From Chitinophaga arvensicola (GTDB lineage: Bacteria > Bacteroidota > Bacteroidia > Chitinophagales > Chitinophagaceae): a stretch of DNA of 64,000 nt. The notes beneath the pieces are model-generated. The model was not told where the DNA came from. It did no database searches and worked only from the letters and a program-made list of their open reading frames with translations. How positions within the stretch are numbered: the first letter of the stretch is position 1; each line of letters opens with the position of its first letter. The stretch spans positions 1,764,979 through 1,828,978 of the forward strand of contig NZ_FOJG01000002.1 in the NCBI RefSeq assembly GCF_900110835.1. Reading direction: 5' to 3'. A program made the translations under genes and the position numbers. Of the stretch, positions 16,513 through 24,599 are shown piece after piece.

Positions 16513-18090
16513 ATGACACCAGCATCTTCTGCTCCGGCCACCTACCCTACCGGTGTTGCCCGGGCGATATTACTGATCACCGCCGTTTCCTGCGCCATCC
16601 TGGAGCTGATCGATACTACCGTTGTGAATGTATCGCTCCGCGAAATCAGCGGCAATATCGGCGCCACAACAACGGAAATTGCCTGGGTGATCACTGCTTA
16701 CAGCATTGCCAACGTAATAGTGATTCCATTGTCCGGGATGCTGTCGAACCTCTTTGGAAGGAAACTGTACTTCACCAGTTCTGTTGCCATCTTTACCTTT
16801 TCTTCCCTGATGTGCGGTTTTTCCGGTAACCTGTGGATGCTTGTGTTCTGGCGTTTTGTGCAGGGCATTGGCGGCGGAGGGTTGTTGTCTACCTCACAGA
16901 GCATTATCATGGATGCGTTTCCACCAGAGGAGAGGGCTACCGGCCTGATGGTATTTGGATTGGGTGTAATCCTGGGACCGGCCTTTGGTCCGGTACTAGG
17001 CGGATACATTACAGACCATCTTTCCTGGCACTGGATCTTTTTTCTCAATGTACCCATCGGCGTGATCGCAGCTTTTCTCTCCTGGAAATTTGTATCCGAC
17101 CTGGCTGGCGTAGAAAAGCCAAGGATAGATGTATGGGGAATTGTATTCCTCGCAGTAGGGATCGGCTCTTTGCAATATATACTGGAAGAAGGTACTACCG
17201 CCGACTGGTTTTCAAGTAATGATATTACTTTCTTTTTTATCCTGGCCATCATAGGACTGATCCTGTTTGTGATCCGGGAATTAAGCATCAGTTATCCGGC
17301 GGTGAACCTGCGGTTGTACGGCAACTTCAACCTAGCCATGGGTAGCCTGATGAACTTCATTGTAGGTATCATCATGACGGGGACCCTTTTTATTTTCCCC
17401 TTGTTTGTGCAGGTATCATTGGGGTGGACAGCCACTCAAACAGGCGCCTTCATGATTCCCGGGATGCTGATGACTGTGGTCGGGATGGTTATTGCCAAAA
17501 AATCAACCGAGAAAGGCGTACATCCGAAGATAATTATCCTTACAGGGCTGGGGCTTACTGTCCTGTATCTTGTGATGCTCTCCTTCTCCTCGCCTGAATC
17601 CAATAGTGGCGATTTCTTCTGGCCCTTTATGATACGCGGCGTGGGTGCGGTGATGATGGTGGTACCCGTACTGGGATTGGCGACTGCTGGTCTTACAGGT
17701 AAAAACCTGGCCCAGGCGGTAGGACTATCAAATATGCTCCGGCAGCTGGGTGGTGCATTTGGCGTGGCCTTGCTGAATATTTACCTCAGTCATGAAAATG
17801 CATATGTGCGTAACAATATGATACCTGCTATCAATCCCTATAACCCACTCAGCACGGATTATGTAAACGGGATCACACAAAGCATGGCAGCCAGCGGCTA
17901 CGGACCGGATGAATCCGCGCAACTGGCTATGCAGCTGACTGATACCGCGCTTACCAGGCAACAGCTACTGGTAAGCTATAATCATGGTTTCATGATCGTA
18001 GGACTGATCATGCTACTTGCAGTACCCCTGATCCTGATGATCCGGTACAAGAAATCCTCCACCCCTGCATCGGTGGCAGATGCCCATTAA
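16513..18090 (+). CDS. DHA2/EmrB-type MFS drug efflux pump
   Basis: Inner-membrane proton-driven exporter, 525 residues with about 14 transmembrane segments. DHA2 motifs are clear: LELIDTTVVNVSLREIS in helix 1, WVITAYSIANVIVIPLSG in helix 2, GRKLYF in the first loop and LGPAFGPVLGGYITD as motif C. Starts one base after the emrA-like stop, so translation is probably coupled. With the adaptor and the TolC-like protein it forms a complete envelope-spanning pump; drugs, bile-like detergents or own metabolites are possible substrates. Confidence 0.93.
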   Translation: MTPASSAPATYPTGVARAILLITAVSCAILELIDTTVVNVSLREISGNIGATTTEIAWVITAYSIANVIVIPLSGMLSNLFGRKLYFTSSVAIFTFSSLMCGFSGNLWMLVFWRFVQGIGGGGLLSTSQSIIMDAFPPEERATGLMVFGLGVILGPAFGPVLGGYITDHLSWHWIFFLNVPIGVIAAFLSWKFVSDLAGVEKPRIDVWGIVFLAVGIGSLQYILEEGTTADWFSSNDITFFFILAIIGLILFVIRELSISYPAVNLRLYGNFNLAMGSLMNFIVGIIMTGTLFIFPLFVQVSLGWTATQTGAFMIPGMLMTVVGMVIAKKSTEKGVHPKIIILTGLGLTVLYLVMLSFSSPESNSGDFFWPFMIRGVGAVMMVVPVLGLATAGLTGKNLAQAVGLSNMLRQLGGAFGVALLNIYLSHENAYVRNNMIPAINPYNPLSTDYVNGITQSMAASGYGPDESAQLAMQLTDTALTRQQLLVSYNHGFMIVGLIMLLAVPLILMIRYKKSSTPASVADAH

Positions 18091-18110
18091 TCAATGAAAA
18101 AATAAACTTC

Positions 18111-19424
18111 ATGAAACGTCTTTTTATAATATTGCTTTGCAGTGTAGCTACGGGCGCAGGTGCGCAAAACACCGCACACCATGCACTGAGTCTGCAACAG
18201 GCCATTGACACCGGTTTGGCGAACCGGTATGATGTGCAGGCCAACAAATACAACATCTCCCTGGCAGATAACACCCTGAAAAAAAGCCGACAGGAGTGGT
18301 TGCCGGATATTCATGTGGATGGCAACATCCGCTACAATATGCAAATGCAGGCCACTTTTATTCCGCCGGGGTTCGGCGGACTGGATAAGCCTGAACTACT
18401 GGCATTGGGCGCCAAAAATGCTACCATACTGGGTATTGAATTGCAGCAACCGGTATTACAACCCATGCTCGCCACAGATATAAAGATTGCAAAGAACAGC
18501 CTGGAGTTGCAGCAGGAAAAAAACAGGGGCGACGAAATAAAGATCAAAGTACAGATTGCCACTGCTTACTACAATGTGTTGCTGAAAAACCTCCAACAGG
18601 CTATCGCCGGCCGCGATGAAACCCGCTTCCGGGAATACTATACCCTGGCCGAAGGAAAATACAAACAAGGCGCCCTCATTGAAACGGATTATCTGCGGGC
18701 GCAACTGGATTATGCCAATGCCCGGATCACCACTGCCAGCGCGCAACAGAATTACCAGCTTGCGATGAATGAGCTGAAATACCAGGTGAACATCCCGGTA
18801 ACAGATACCATAACCCTCACGGATACACTCGGTACGGTGAATGCGGTCCGTTTACCCGCAGCAGATAGTTATCTTAACAGAACAGAGATCCGGCAGATAA
18901 AGCTGCTGCAACAGGACAACCAGTTACAACTACGCAAGGCACAGCAATATGCCATTCCTACGGTATCTGTAACGGGTAATTATTCCCGGCAATATCTCTA
19001 TAATGATTTTAAATATACACAAGGGGAATGGTGGACGCCTTTTAGTTATGTGGGGCTGAAGTTGAGTGTTCCTATTTCGGGTAACATCAAAAATCGCCAC
19101 CAGATCAGAAATTACGAGTTGAAAGCGTTACAAACCACAGCCGATCTGGAACAAAAAACGGCGGATGTTCAGTTTGAAATTCTACAGGCGGCTACAGAAT
19201 TGAACAATGCGCTGTTGAACATGCAGACTACGCGGAAGAACTTTGATTTATCTGAAAAGATCTACCAGCAGCAGCAACTGGAATTTTCACTGGGCAGTTT
19301 TGCCTATAATAACCTGCTGGAAACGGAAAGGTCGATCAGCAATGTGGAGCAGCAATATATAAAAACACAGTATGACTACCTGCTGGCACAAATCAAATAT
19401 AATAAAGCGACAGGCAGCTGGTAA
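18111..19424 (+). CDS. TolC family outer-membrane efflux channel
   Basis: A 437-residue outer-membrane factor: signal peptide ending near GAGAQ (19), then two OEP repeats with the usual helical hairpins (LSLQQAIDTGLANRYDVQANK and later AATELNNALLNMQTTRKNFDL). The NLLETERSISNVEQQYIKTQYDYLLAQ tail is typical. Third gene of the pump operon, 20 bases after the MFS gene, with a strong terminator after it. Confidence 0.93.
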   Translation: MKRLFIILLCSVATGAGAQNTAHHALSLQQAIDTGLANRYDVQANKYNISLADNTLKKSRQEWLPDIHVDGNIRYNMQMQATFIPPGFGGLDKPELLALGAKNATILGIELQQPVLQPMLATDIKIAKNSLELQQEKNRGDEIKIKVQIATAYYNVLLKNLQQAIAGRDETRFREYYTLAEGKYKQGALIETDYLRAQLDYANARITTASAQQNYQLAMNELKYQVNIPVTDTITLTDTLGTVNAVRLPAADSYLNRTEIRQIKLLQQDNQLQLRKAQQYAIPTVSVTGNYSRQYLYNDFKYTQGEWWTPFSYVGLKLSVPISGNIKNRHQIRNYELKALQTTADLEQKTADVQFEILQAATELNNALLNMQTTRKNFDLSEKIYQQQQLEFSLGSFAYNNLLETERSISNVEQQYIKTQYDYLLAQIKYNKATGSW

Positions 19425-19436
19425 AACAGCGGAAAG

Positions 19437-19479
19437 GCAGGCGGAGGTATCAATATGGCTGATATCTCCGCCTGCTTTT
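19437..19479. terminator. Bidirectional intrinsic terminator
   Basis: A stem of 16 base pairs with one mismatch (GCAGGCGGAG... and ...CTCCGCCTGC) followed by TTTTA, between the convergent TolC and oxidoreductase genes. Confidence 0.88.
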
Positions 19480-19480
19480 A

Positions 19481-20599
19481 TCAGAACTTCACCGTTTTCC
19501 CGGTGCGTACAGATTCGCGGGCAGCTTCAAGTATGCGCACCACAATCACGTTATTGGCCGGTGCATACAGTCCGTCGGGCGACATCGTAATCTTTCCATT
19601 CAGCACATCTATGAGATAGTTGAAAGGATCTTCATACACGGGTATATCCGTAGCCGTTATACGGCGGGTAATAGCGGGAGCCCGTTCGCTGCTCCGTTGA
19701 ATCAGGGTATTTTTATCTGCGGCAATGAGATAACCTTTATCGCCGTATACTTCCATGTCTTTGCGGCTGAAACTCCAGTTCCAGGAGGCCTGTATGGTGC
19801 ATTGCGCATCGCCGTAATCCACAAGGATAGTAGCGTCGTCTTCCACTTTGGGATATATCTGCGGTTTAAAGTGACGGGCTACCGCAGTAACGGATACGGG
19901 CAAACGGTTTTTCATGAGATGGGTCATGAGGTTGGCGCCGTAGCAGCCAAAGTCCATGAGGGCGCCACCGCCATTGAGTACCGGATCGGTAAGCCATTGG
20001 AGGAATTCCGGGCCACAGCCAATTTCTTTTGGCCCCTGGTGGCCATCGTTGATCGTTACTTTGCGGATGTTACCGGCAAAACTGCTATCCTGCAATAGCT
20101 GGAACGTTTTGGCGACCGATGGGTACCAGCTGGTTTCGTAGTCGGTGAGCAATTGCACATGATGCTTTTTTGCCAGCGCTTCCATATAGCGTGCATCCGT
20201 GACCGTGGTAGCCAGCGGTTTTTCCACCATGATATGAATATGCCGGGGTGCGGCTGCTTCCACTACTTCCCGGTGTGCTTTAATAGAACCAAATGCCAGT
20301 ACGGCAGCAGGTTTCACCACATCCAGCATTTTACCCAGGTCTGTATAAAAGATATTTTCCGGGAGATGATATTGCCTGGCCCTTAACCTGGCTAATGCGG
20401 TATCCGGTTCGTATATACCAACAATCTGGATGTCCCCTTTGTCAGGGCGACCAAGAATAAAAGCCGCGTGTCCGTGCGATACACCGGCAACGGCTACACG
20501 TAATGGCTGAGCCATGATGCAGCCAAGGACATGCATCAGCAGGAAAGTAAGAAAAATAGAACGCATCCCTAAATCTAGGGAATATGTTCTATTTTTCAT
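19481..20599 (-). CDS. Gfo/Idh/MocA family NAD(P)-dependent oxidoreductase, exported
   Basis: A 372-residue sugar-type dehydrogenase. The Rossmann fold has RVAVAGVSHGHAAFILG in place of the classical GxGxxG, and the catalytic lysine lies in the EKPLATT motif. The C-terminal GFO_IDH_MocA domain holds MDFGCYGANLMTHL. An N-terminal hydrophobic segment ending CIMAQ suggests export, which is common for periplasmic members in Bacteroidota. The start is uncertain: ATG at 20599 or the internal ATG at 20566, both of which lie in a large hairpin. It ends the minus-strand operon of susCD, the sulfotransferase-like gene and the cytochrome, probably oxidising or isomerising the sugar released there. Confidence 0.85.
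   Translation of the reverse strand: MKNRTYSLDLGMRSIFLTFLLMHVLGCIMAQPLRVAVAGVSHGHAAFILGRPDKGDIQIVGIYEPDTALARLRARQYHLPENIFYTDLGKMLDVVKPAAVLAFGSIKAHREVVEAAAPRHIHIMVEKPLATTVTDARYMEALAKKHHVQLLTDYETSWYPSVAKTFQLLQDSSFAGNIRKVTINDGHQGPKEIGCGPEFLQWLTDPVLNGGGALMDFGCYGANLMTHLMKNRLPVSVTAVARHFKPQIYPKVEDDATILVDYGDAQCTIQASWNWSFSRKDMEVYGDKGYLIAADKNTLIQRSSERAPAITRRITATDIPVYEDPFNYLIDVLNGKITMSPDGLYAPANNVIVVRILEAARESVRTGKTVKF
20551..20597. promoter_or_regulatory. Hairpin over the oxidoreductase start codon
   Basis: Perfect 12-base arms GAAAAATAGAAC (20551-20562) and GTTCTATTTTTC (20586-20597) enclose a second stem CCCTA/TAGGG with a four-base loop. On the minus-strand mRNA the lower stem covers the ATG at 20599, and the alternative ATG (20566) sits in the internal loop. 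It can act as an attenuator, partial terminator or translation switch. Confidence 0.6.
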
Positions 20600-20606
20600 A
20601 GCTACC

Positions 20607-21623
20607 TCAGTAGCTGGCTTTTAATCCGTTGCTTTTCCAGTAGTCAATCATTGGCTGGTAGGGCCCATACTTATGCCGGGCAACAGAAAAGGTATCAGCG
20701 AAGGGACCTTTATCGTAATCCAGCGCCTTTTCTTCCTTATGGGGGTAGTCAAAGTTTTTTACATCCGGGCGGGGGTGCCGGCTGTCGTCGTTCACAAAGG
20801 CGGCGATGTCCATGGCTTCTGCATCAGAGAGGAAGGGTTTATCCCAGGTAGCTTTGTCGTAGGGCATATTGGCTTTCAGCCATTGTGCCTGTTTGATCAC
20901 CCGGTGCATGCTGGAGCCTGGCTGGTAGCCGTATTTTCCCCATAAAGGCGGATAAGTATAGGTCACCCGGTCGCTGCGCAGCTGGCCCTCTCCTTCTTTG
21001 CCATGGCAGCGGGCGCAATGCTGCACATACAATTGTTCGCCACGCCCGGGGCTGGCGGCTACATCCGGCAGGACTACCTCCAGGTTTTTGACCCCTTTGG
21101 AGGGTTTATCGCGGGGCACAAAGCTGTTGATCCACCGGAAATAAGACAGAAAAGCCACCATTTCTTTACTATCCAGCGGCAATGGCTTGCCATTGTGCGG
21201 ACGGGTAACACAGTTATTAACGCGCTCTGCGAGTGTGAGTACATGTCCTTCCCGGGCGCGGTATTGCGGATAATCCTCGTGAGAGCGCATCAGGTTAAAG
21301 GAAAACGGCTTGGTACCTCCCTGCTGGTGGCAGTTGGTACAGTTCATTTTATTGCCGAGGTATTTACCGTTGATGCCTTCCGGGCCAATATAATAAGCGG
21401 TATTGTACATAAGTTCCTGTCCGTAGCGAACGGCTTCGCCATATTTATCACCGGGAATACCGGCGCTGTCGACCGCAGGTAATAGTGTAGCCACCACCGT
21501 TACTTTAGCGGTTTCCTTCTCTTCCCCTTTTACATTAGTCTGACAGGAATAAAATACAGCAACGGTGGCGGCTATGAGAAAACAGCCCGTAACGATACGC
21601 AGTGAACTTTTCATAATTGGCAC
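20607..21623 (-). CDS. Dihaem c-type cytochrome lipoprotein, TsdA-like
   Basis: A 338-residue periplasmic lipoprotein (lipobox cysteine near residue 27, FYSC) with two haem c sites, CTNCH (95-99) and CARCH (203-207). Between them, CVTRPHNGKPLP with Cys138 and the preceding YRAREGHVLTLAERVNN resemble thiosulfate dehydrogenase (TsdA), where a cysteine at this place ligates the catalytic haem. The C-terminal cytochrome domain has the expected Met and Lys candidates. It lies eight bases before the oxidoreductase gene and 59 after the sulfotransferase-like gene. TsdA activity is inference from motif memory; a general electron carrier is the alternative. Confidence 0.82.
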   Translation of the reverse strand: MPIMKSSLRIVTGCFLIAATVAVFYSCQTNVKGEEKETAKVTVVATLLPAVDSAGIPGDKYGEAVRYGQELMYNTAYYIGPEGINGKYLGNKMNCTNCHQQGGTKPFSFNLMRSHEDYPQYRAREGHVLTLAERVNNCVTRPHNGKPLPLDSKEMVAFLSYFRWINSFVPRDKPSKGVKNLEVVLPDVAASPGRGEQLYVQHCARCHGKEGEGQLRSDRVTYTYPPLWGKYGYQPGSSMHRVIKQAQWLKANMPYDKATWDKPFLSDAEAMDIAAFVNDDSRHPRPDVKNFDYPHKEEKALDYDKGPFADTFSVARHKYGPYQPMIDYWKSNGLKASY

Positions 21624-21632
21624 AGTGGTTTA

Positions 21633-21680
21633 TTTTCCGGGGAGATGAACGACTGTTAAGGTATTCATCTCCCGGAAAAA
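21633..21680 (-). other. Intercistronic stem-loop
   Basis: TTCCGGGGAGATGAA and TTCATCTCCCGGAA pair with one bulged G and a 14-base loop, between the sulfotransferase-like stop and the cytochrome start. It lacks a T tract on the coding strand, so it more likely affects mRNA stability or processing than termination. Confidence 0.6.
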
Positions 21681-21682
21681 AA

Positions 21683-22807
21683 TTAATGAACAATAAAAGA
21701 AGGCAACATTTCTTTGGGGATGAACTCCGCCCGGTAGGGAATAAAGTTACAGCGCAGCCGCCACAGTGGCTTACCTTGTCTATCGGTCAGCAGTACGGTA
21801 TTTCGCCTGGAACAACATTGCAGGATGCTGTTATGGTCTACCAGGTAAGCGCTTCCCATCCGGTCGTTGAACAAATAAGCGGGCAAAGGAGAACGGAGGG
21901 CAACGGTGGCCGTTCTGTTTCCTTCATCCAGATGAAAGGCCAGTGTTTGCGATTGTTGGCGCGATACGCCGTTATCAAACAACATCAGGTCATTGTCGCT
22001 GTTGATATGCACTGCATGTCCCATATCAAAAGCGGCCGAATCCGGGAAACGGAAGTCGCCGTTCCTGCCGAATTTCCAGATTACTTTGCCGGTATGTGCA
22101 TCTAGTTTCCAGATCTGACCATTGTTATAGAAAGAAATCAGGTAATTGCCATCTTTGTCGTAGCTCAGGCTGTTGGCATGCATCCAGTCGAGGCGTGTAC
22201 GCAGTATAGCCGTATCCGTAATTGGGTCAAACGCATCAAATACAGTCCACTCCCATTGTCTATGGCCTTTACGGTCCAGCACCAGGATGCCATCGCTTCT
22301 AACGGTATCCTGTTTACCGCCGCCGGTAGCGCTGAGATCAAAAGTGCGTTCTACAGTATTCAGCAGCACAATATTGTTATCGGGGTTCAGCAGCACTTCG
22401 TGGTGTGCATTGGTGGTAAAATCACCCTGTCCTTTTTGCAGGTGCAGCAGGGTATCGCCTGTCAGGGAGAGTTCCATCACCTGGTTGCCGTAACTGGTAG
22501 CGTATTCCTTACTTCCAAGAATGCAGAGCAGTGTTTGATGTTCTGTAAAATGCGCCGTTTTAAAACCGGTGCCCTTTACGGAATGGTACCACACCACTTT
22601 GCCGCTGGCATTCAGCAAGTACAATACGCCGGGCTCATCGCGCTGGCTGAGGAGCACATATCCTTCCCTGAAACGGGCCGGGATGGCGGCCTGCGGCATA
22701 CTGTCGACAGTAATCGCATCTTGTACCCAGAAAGGAATCTGTTGCTTAGGCTGTTGATGGCAAGCCGTGCAAATAATTAATAATAAAAAGTAGTGGTGTA
22801 TTTTCAT
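21683..22807 (-). CDS. Arylsulfotransferase-like beta-propeller lipoprotein
   Basis: A 374-residue lipoprotein (signal ending ICTAC, Cys16) with repeated propeller blades. The block DWMHANSLSYDKDGNYLISF, followed by WKFGRNGDFRFP and HAVHINSDNDLMLFDNG, is the histidine/asparagine-rich signature of arylsulfate sulfotransferases (ASST). ASST enzymes move a sulfate group from one aryl sulfate to a phenolic acceptor in the periplasm without PAPS. The protein is shorter than the E. coli enzyme (about 570-600 residues), so the N-terminal domain may be missing. It sits in a sigma/FecR-SusC-SusD operon. A PQQ-like binding protein without transferase activity is the alternative. Confidence 0.78.
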   Translation of the reverse strand: MKIHHYFLLLIICTACHQQPKQQIPFWVQDAITVDSMPQAAIPARFREGYVLLSQRDEPGVLYLLNASGKVVWYHSVKGTGFKTAHFTEHQTLLCILGSKEYATSYGNQVMELSLTGDTLLHLQKGQGDFTTNAHHEVLLNPDNNIVLLNTVERTFDLSATGGGKQDTVRSDGILVLDRKGHRQWEWTVFDAFDPITDTAILRTRLDWMHANSLSYDKDGNYLISFYNNGQIWKLDAHTGKVIWKFGRNGDFRFPDSAAFDMGHAVHINSDNDLMLFDNGVSRQQSQTLAFHLDEGNRTATVALRSPLPAYLFNDRMGSAYLVDHNSILQCCSRRNTVLLTDRQGKPLWRLRCNFIPYRAEFIPKEMLPSFIVH

Positions 22808-22820
22808 GGCATTGCTTTTA

Positions 22821-22924
22821 CAGGATTAAACTGACAACACTGATATTGTTAACGGGTGTGGTGTATAGTGATTGGATAGTAACAAATTGAACAAAGTAAT
22901 ATCAGCATCATCAGTTTAATCCTG
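22821..22924. repeat. Nested 104-base inverted repeat
   Basis: Outer arms CAGGATTAAACTGA (22821-22834) and TCAGTTTAATCCTG (22911-22924) are perfect 14-mers. Five-base internal loops (CAACA/CATCA) separate them from inner arms CTGATATT (22840-22847) and AATATCAG (22898-22905). The element fills the susD-to-sulfotransferase gap, and both flanks begin with TA. Confidence 0.75.
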
Positions 22925-22935
22925 TATCAGATGAT

Positions 22936-24579
22936 TTATTTCCAGAGGCTGTTCTGAGTGGCTTTTGGATTCGACCTCAGTTCACTTGCCGGAATCGGGA
23001 ATACATAATGTTTTGCCTGGAATACATTAGCGCCCTGCTTCTGGTGTGCTTTTAATGCAGCAGCCAGTGTAGCGGCGTTTTTATTCCATCTTCTCAGATC
23101 GTATACCCGGTTTTGTTCGAAGAACAATTCCAGTAACTTCTGGTGATCAATTTCTGCCAGCAGTTGATCTTTGCCTGGTAATTCAACGGCTGTTTTATCG
23201 GCCAGTCCCGCCCTGCGGCGGATCCGGTTGATATCAGTAACGGCTTTGCCGGTATTGGCATTCTGCGCAGCCGCTTCTGCACGGAGCAGCACCACTTCTG
23301 CAAAGCGCAGTACGCGGTAGTTGGCGGTGGAAGGTGTAGGTCCCCAGTAGTTGTCGGCGTTGGCCACATTCCGCCATGCGCTCGTCCCTTTTTTGATCAG
23401 GAAGCGGCCGTTGGTAGTTGTATCCAATGGTACATCCGGGTAAAGCCGCACTGTTTTTGACAAAGCAGAATTCCAGAGCTGATCAAAGGTTTTTCCATCA
23501 TACCAGGTAGTATCCTTTTCGCCAAGAGTTGATTGTTTCCACATCAGGGAAGCGTACATCCTTTTATCGAATTTGGTATTGGCGCCGGCGGGGCGTTTTT
23601 CTTTTATGAACTCGCTGACCAGGTAATTGGAAGGTACATATTTAAACCAGCCGCCACCTGCGGGTGGGCCGATGAACTGTGGCAGGTAGTTGTACATCGG
23701 TGAATTGGGTGTTTCGGTATTCCAGGCGCCATACTGATCTCCCAGGGGAGCGAAGGTCCATTCAAACACAGATTCCACGTTGTATTCATTCTTGTCGGTG
23801 AAGTTATCTTCAAAGTTGTCTACCAGGTCGTAAGCGTACGGACTCTGAAAAAGCAGGTCGAACGTGGCTTCCGCTTTTGGATAATCTTCCATAAACATAT
23901 AGGCCTTGCCGAGATAGGCGATAGCAGCGCCACTGGTTACGCGGCCCTGTTCTTTTGATTCGCGCTTAACGGGTAAGCCAGCTTTGGCATCGGTAAGATC
24001 ACTGACTACCTGTTTCCATACATCCGCTTTTGAGCTGCAGGGTGTGGCGTAGTCCGACATATCTTCTGCGAGTGGCGTGGTACGCACGGGCACATCACCC
24101 CAGTTGGAAGCCAGAAGATAGTAGGATAATCCGCGCAGGAATTTCGCTTCCGCAATGTAGAGTGCTTTCTTGCCATCATCCATTTTCACATCGCCGATCT
24201 TCGACAGCAGCAGGTTAGCGCGGTGAATACATTGGTAGATGTTACTGAAGATGCCGTTCAGATCACCGTTGTTTTCGTCGTTGGCAAAAGTAGCCACAGC
24301 GATGGTGCTGGCTTCTTCTCCGGGCAGGGTAAAAATGTCATCGCCCAGGGAGTTGATGTCCTGGATACCCTGGTAGGAACCCCAGTAACCATACAGGGAG
24401 GAACGTAAAGGGCTATACGTAGCCCCGAGTGCCTGGCTAACACTGGATTCATCTTTCCAGAAAGTAGCATCGGTGATCCTGTTGGGATCGGATTGTTTCA
24501 GGAAGTCTCTTTCGTTACAACCGGCTGCTGTTGCCAGCACCAGCGTCAGCGCACTTATATACTTAAATGATTTTTTCAT
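22936..24579 (-). CDS. SusD/RagB family nutrient-binding lipoprotein
   Basis: A 547-residue SusD homologue. Lipoprotein signal with LATAAGC (Cys21) then NERDFLKQSDPNRITDATFW, the family start. RagB/SusD blocks include FLRGLSYYLLASNWGDVPV, YRVLRFAEVVLLRAEAAAQ and LELFFEQNRVYDLRRW, with the C-terminal HYVFPIPASEL. Encoded 20 bases after the SusC stop and part of the same minus-strand transcript. The ligand is likely a sulfated or phenolic-linked glycan if the downstream gene is a true sulfotransferase; that is inference. Confidence 0.95.
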   Translation of the reverse strand: MKKSFKYISALTLVLATAAGCNERDFLKQSDPNRITDATFWKDESSVSQALGATYSPLRSSLYGYWGSYQGIQDINSLGDDIFTLPGEEASTIAVATFANDENNGDLNGIFSNIYQCIHRANLLLSKIGDVKMDDGKKALYIAEAKFLRGLSYYLLASNWGDVPVRTTPLAEDMSDYATPCSSKADVWKQVVSDLTDAKAGLPVKRESKEQGRVTSGAAIAYLGKAYMFMEDYPKAEATFDLLFQSPYAYDLVDNFEDNFTDKNEYNVESVFEWTFAPLGDQYGAWNTETPNSPMYNYLPQFIGPPAGGGWFKYVPSNYLVSEFIKEKRPAGANTKFDKRMYASLMWKQSTLGEKDTTWYDGKTFDQLWNSALSKTVRLYPDVPLDTTTNGRFLIKKGTSAWRNVANADNYWGPTPSTANYRVLRFAEVVLLRAEAAAQNANTGKAVTDINRIRRRAGLADKTAVELPGKDQLLAEIDHQKLLELFFEQNRVYDLRRWNKNAATLAAALKAHQKQGANVFQAKHYVFPIPASELRSNPKATQNSLWK

Positions 24580-24599
24580 GTGGTAATGCGGTTAATCGA

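Noticed and set aside
16698..17288. 196-codon minus-strand frame inside the MFS gene
   Set aside because: Complement of a multi-helix membrane protein; the amino-acid pattern is a shadow of the hydrophobic helices.
22821..22924. Simple intrinsic terminator for susD
   Set aside because: The loop is 50 bases, the stem is interrupted and there is no T tract on the susD strand. It is reported as a structured repeat instead.
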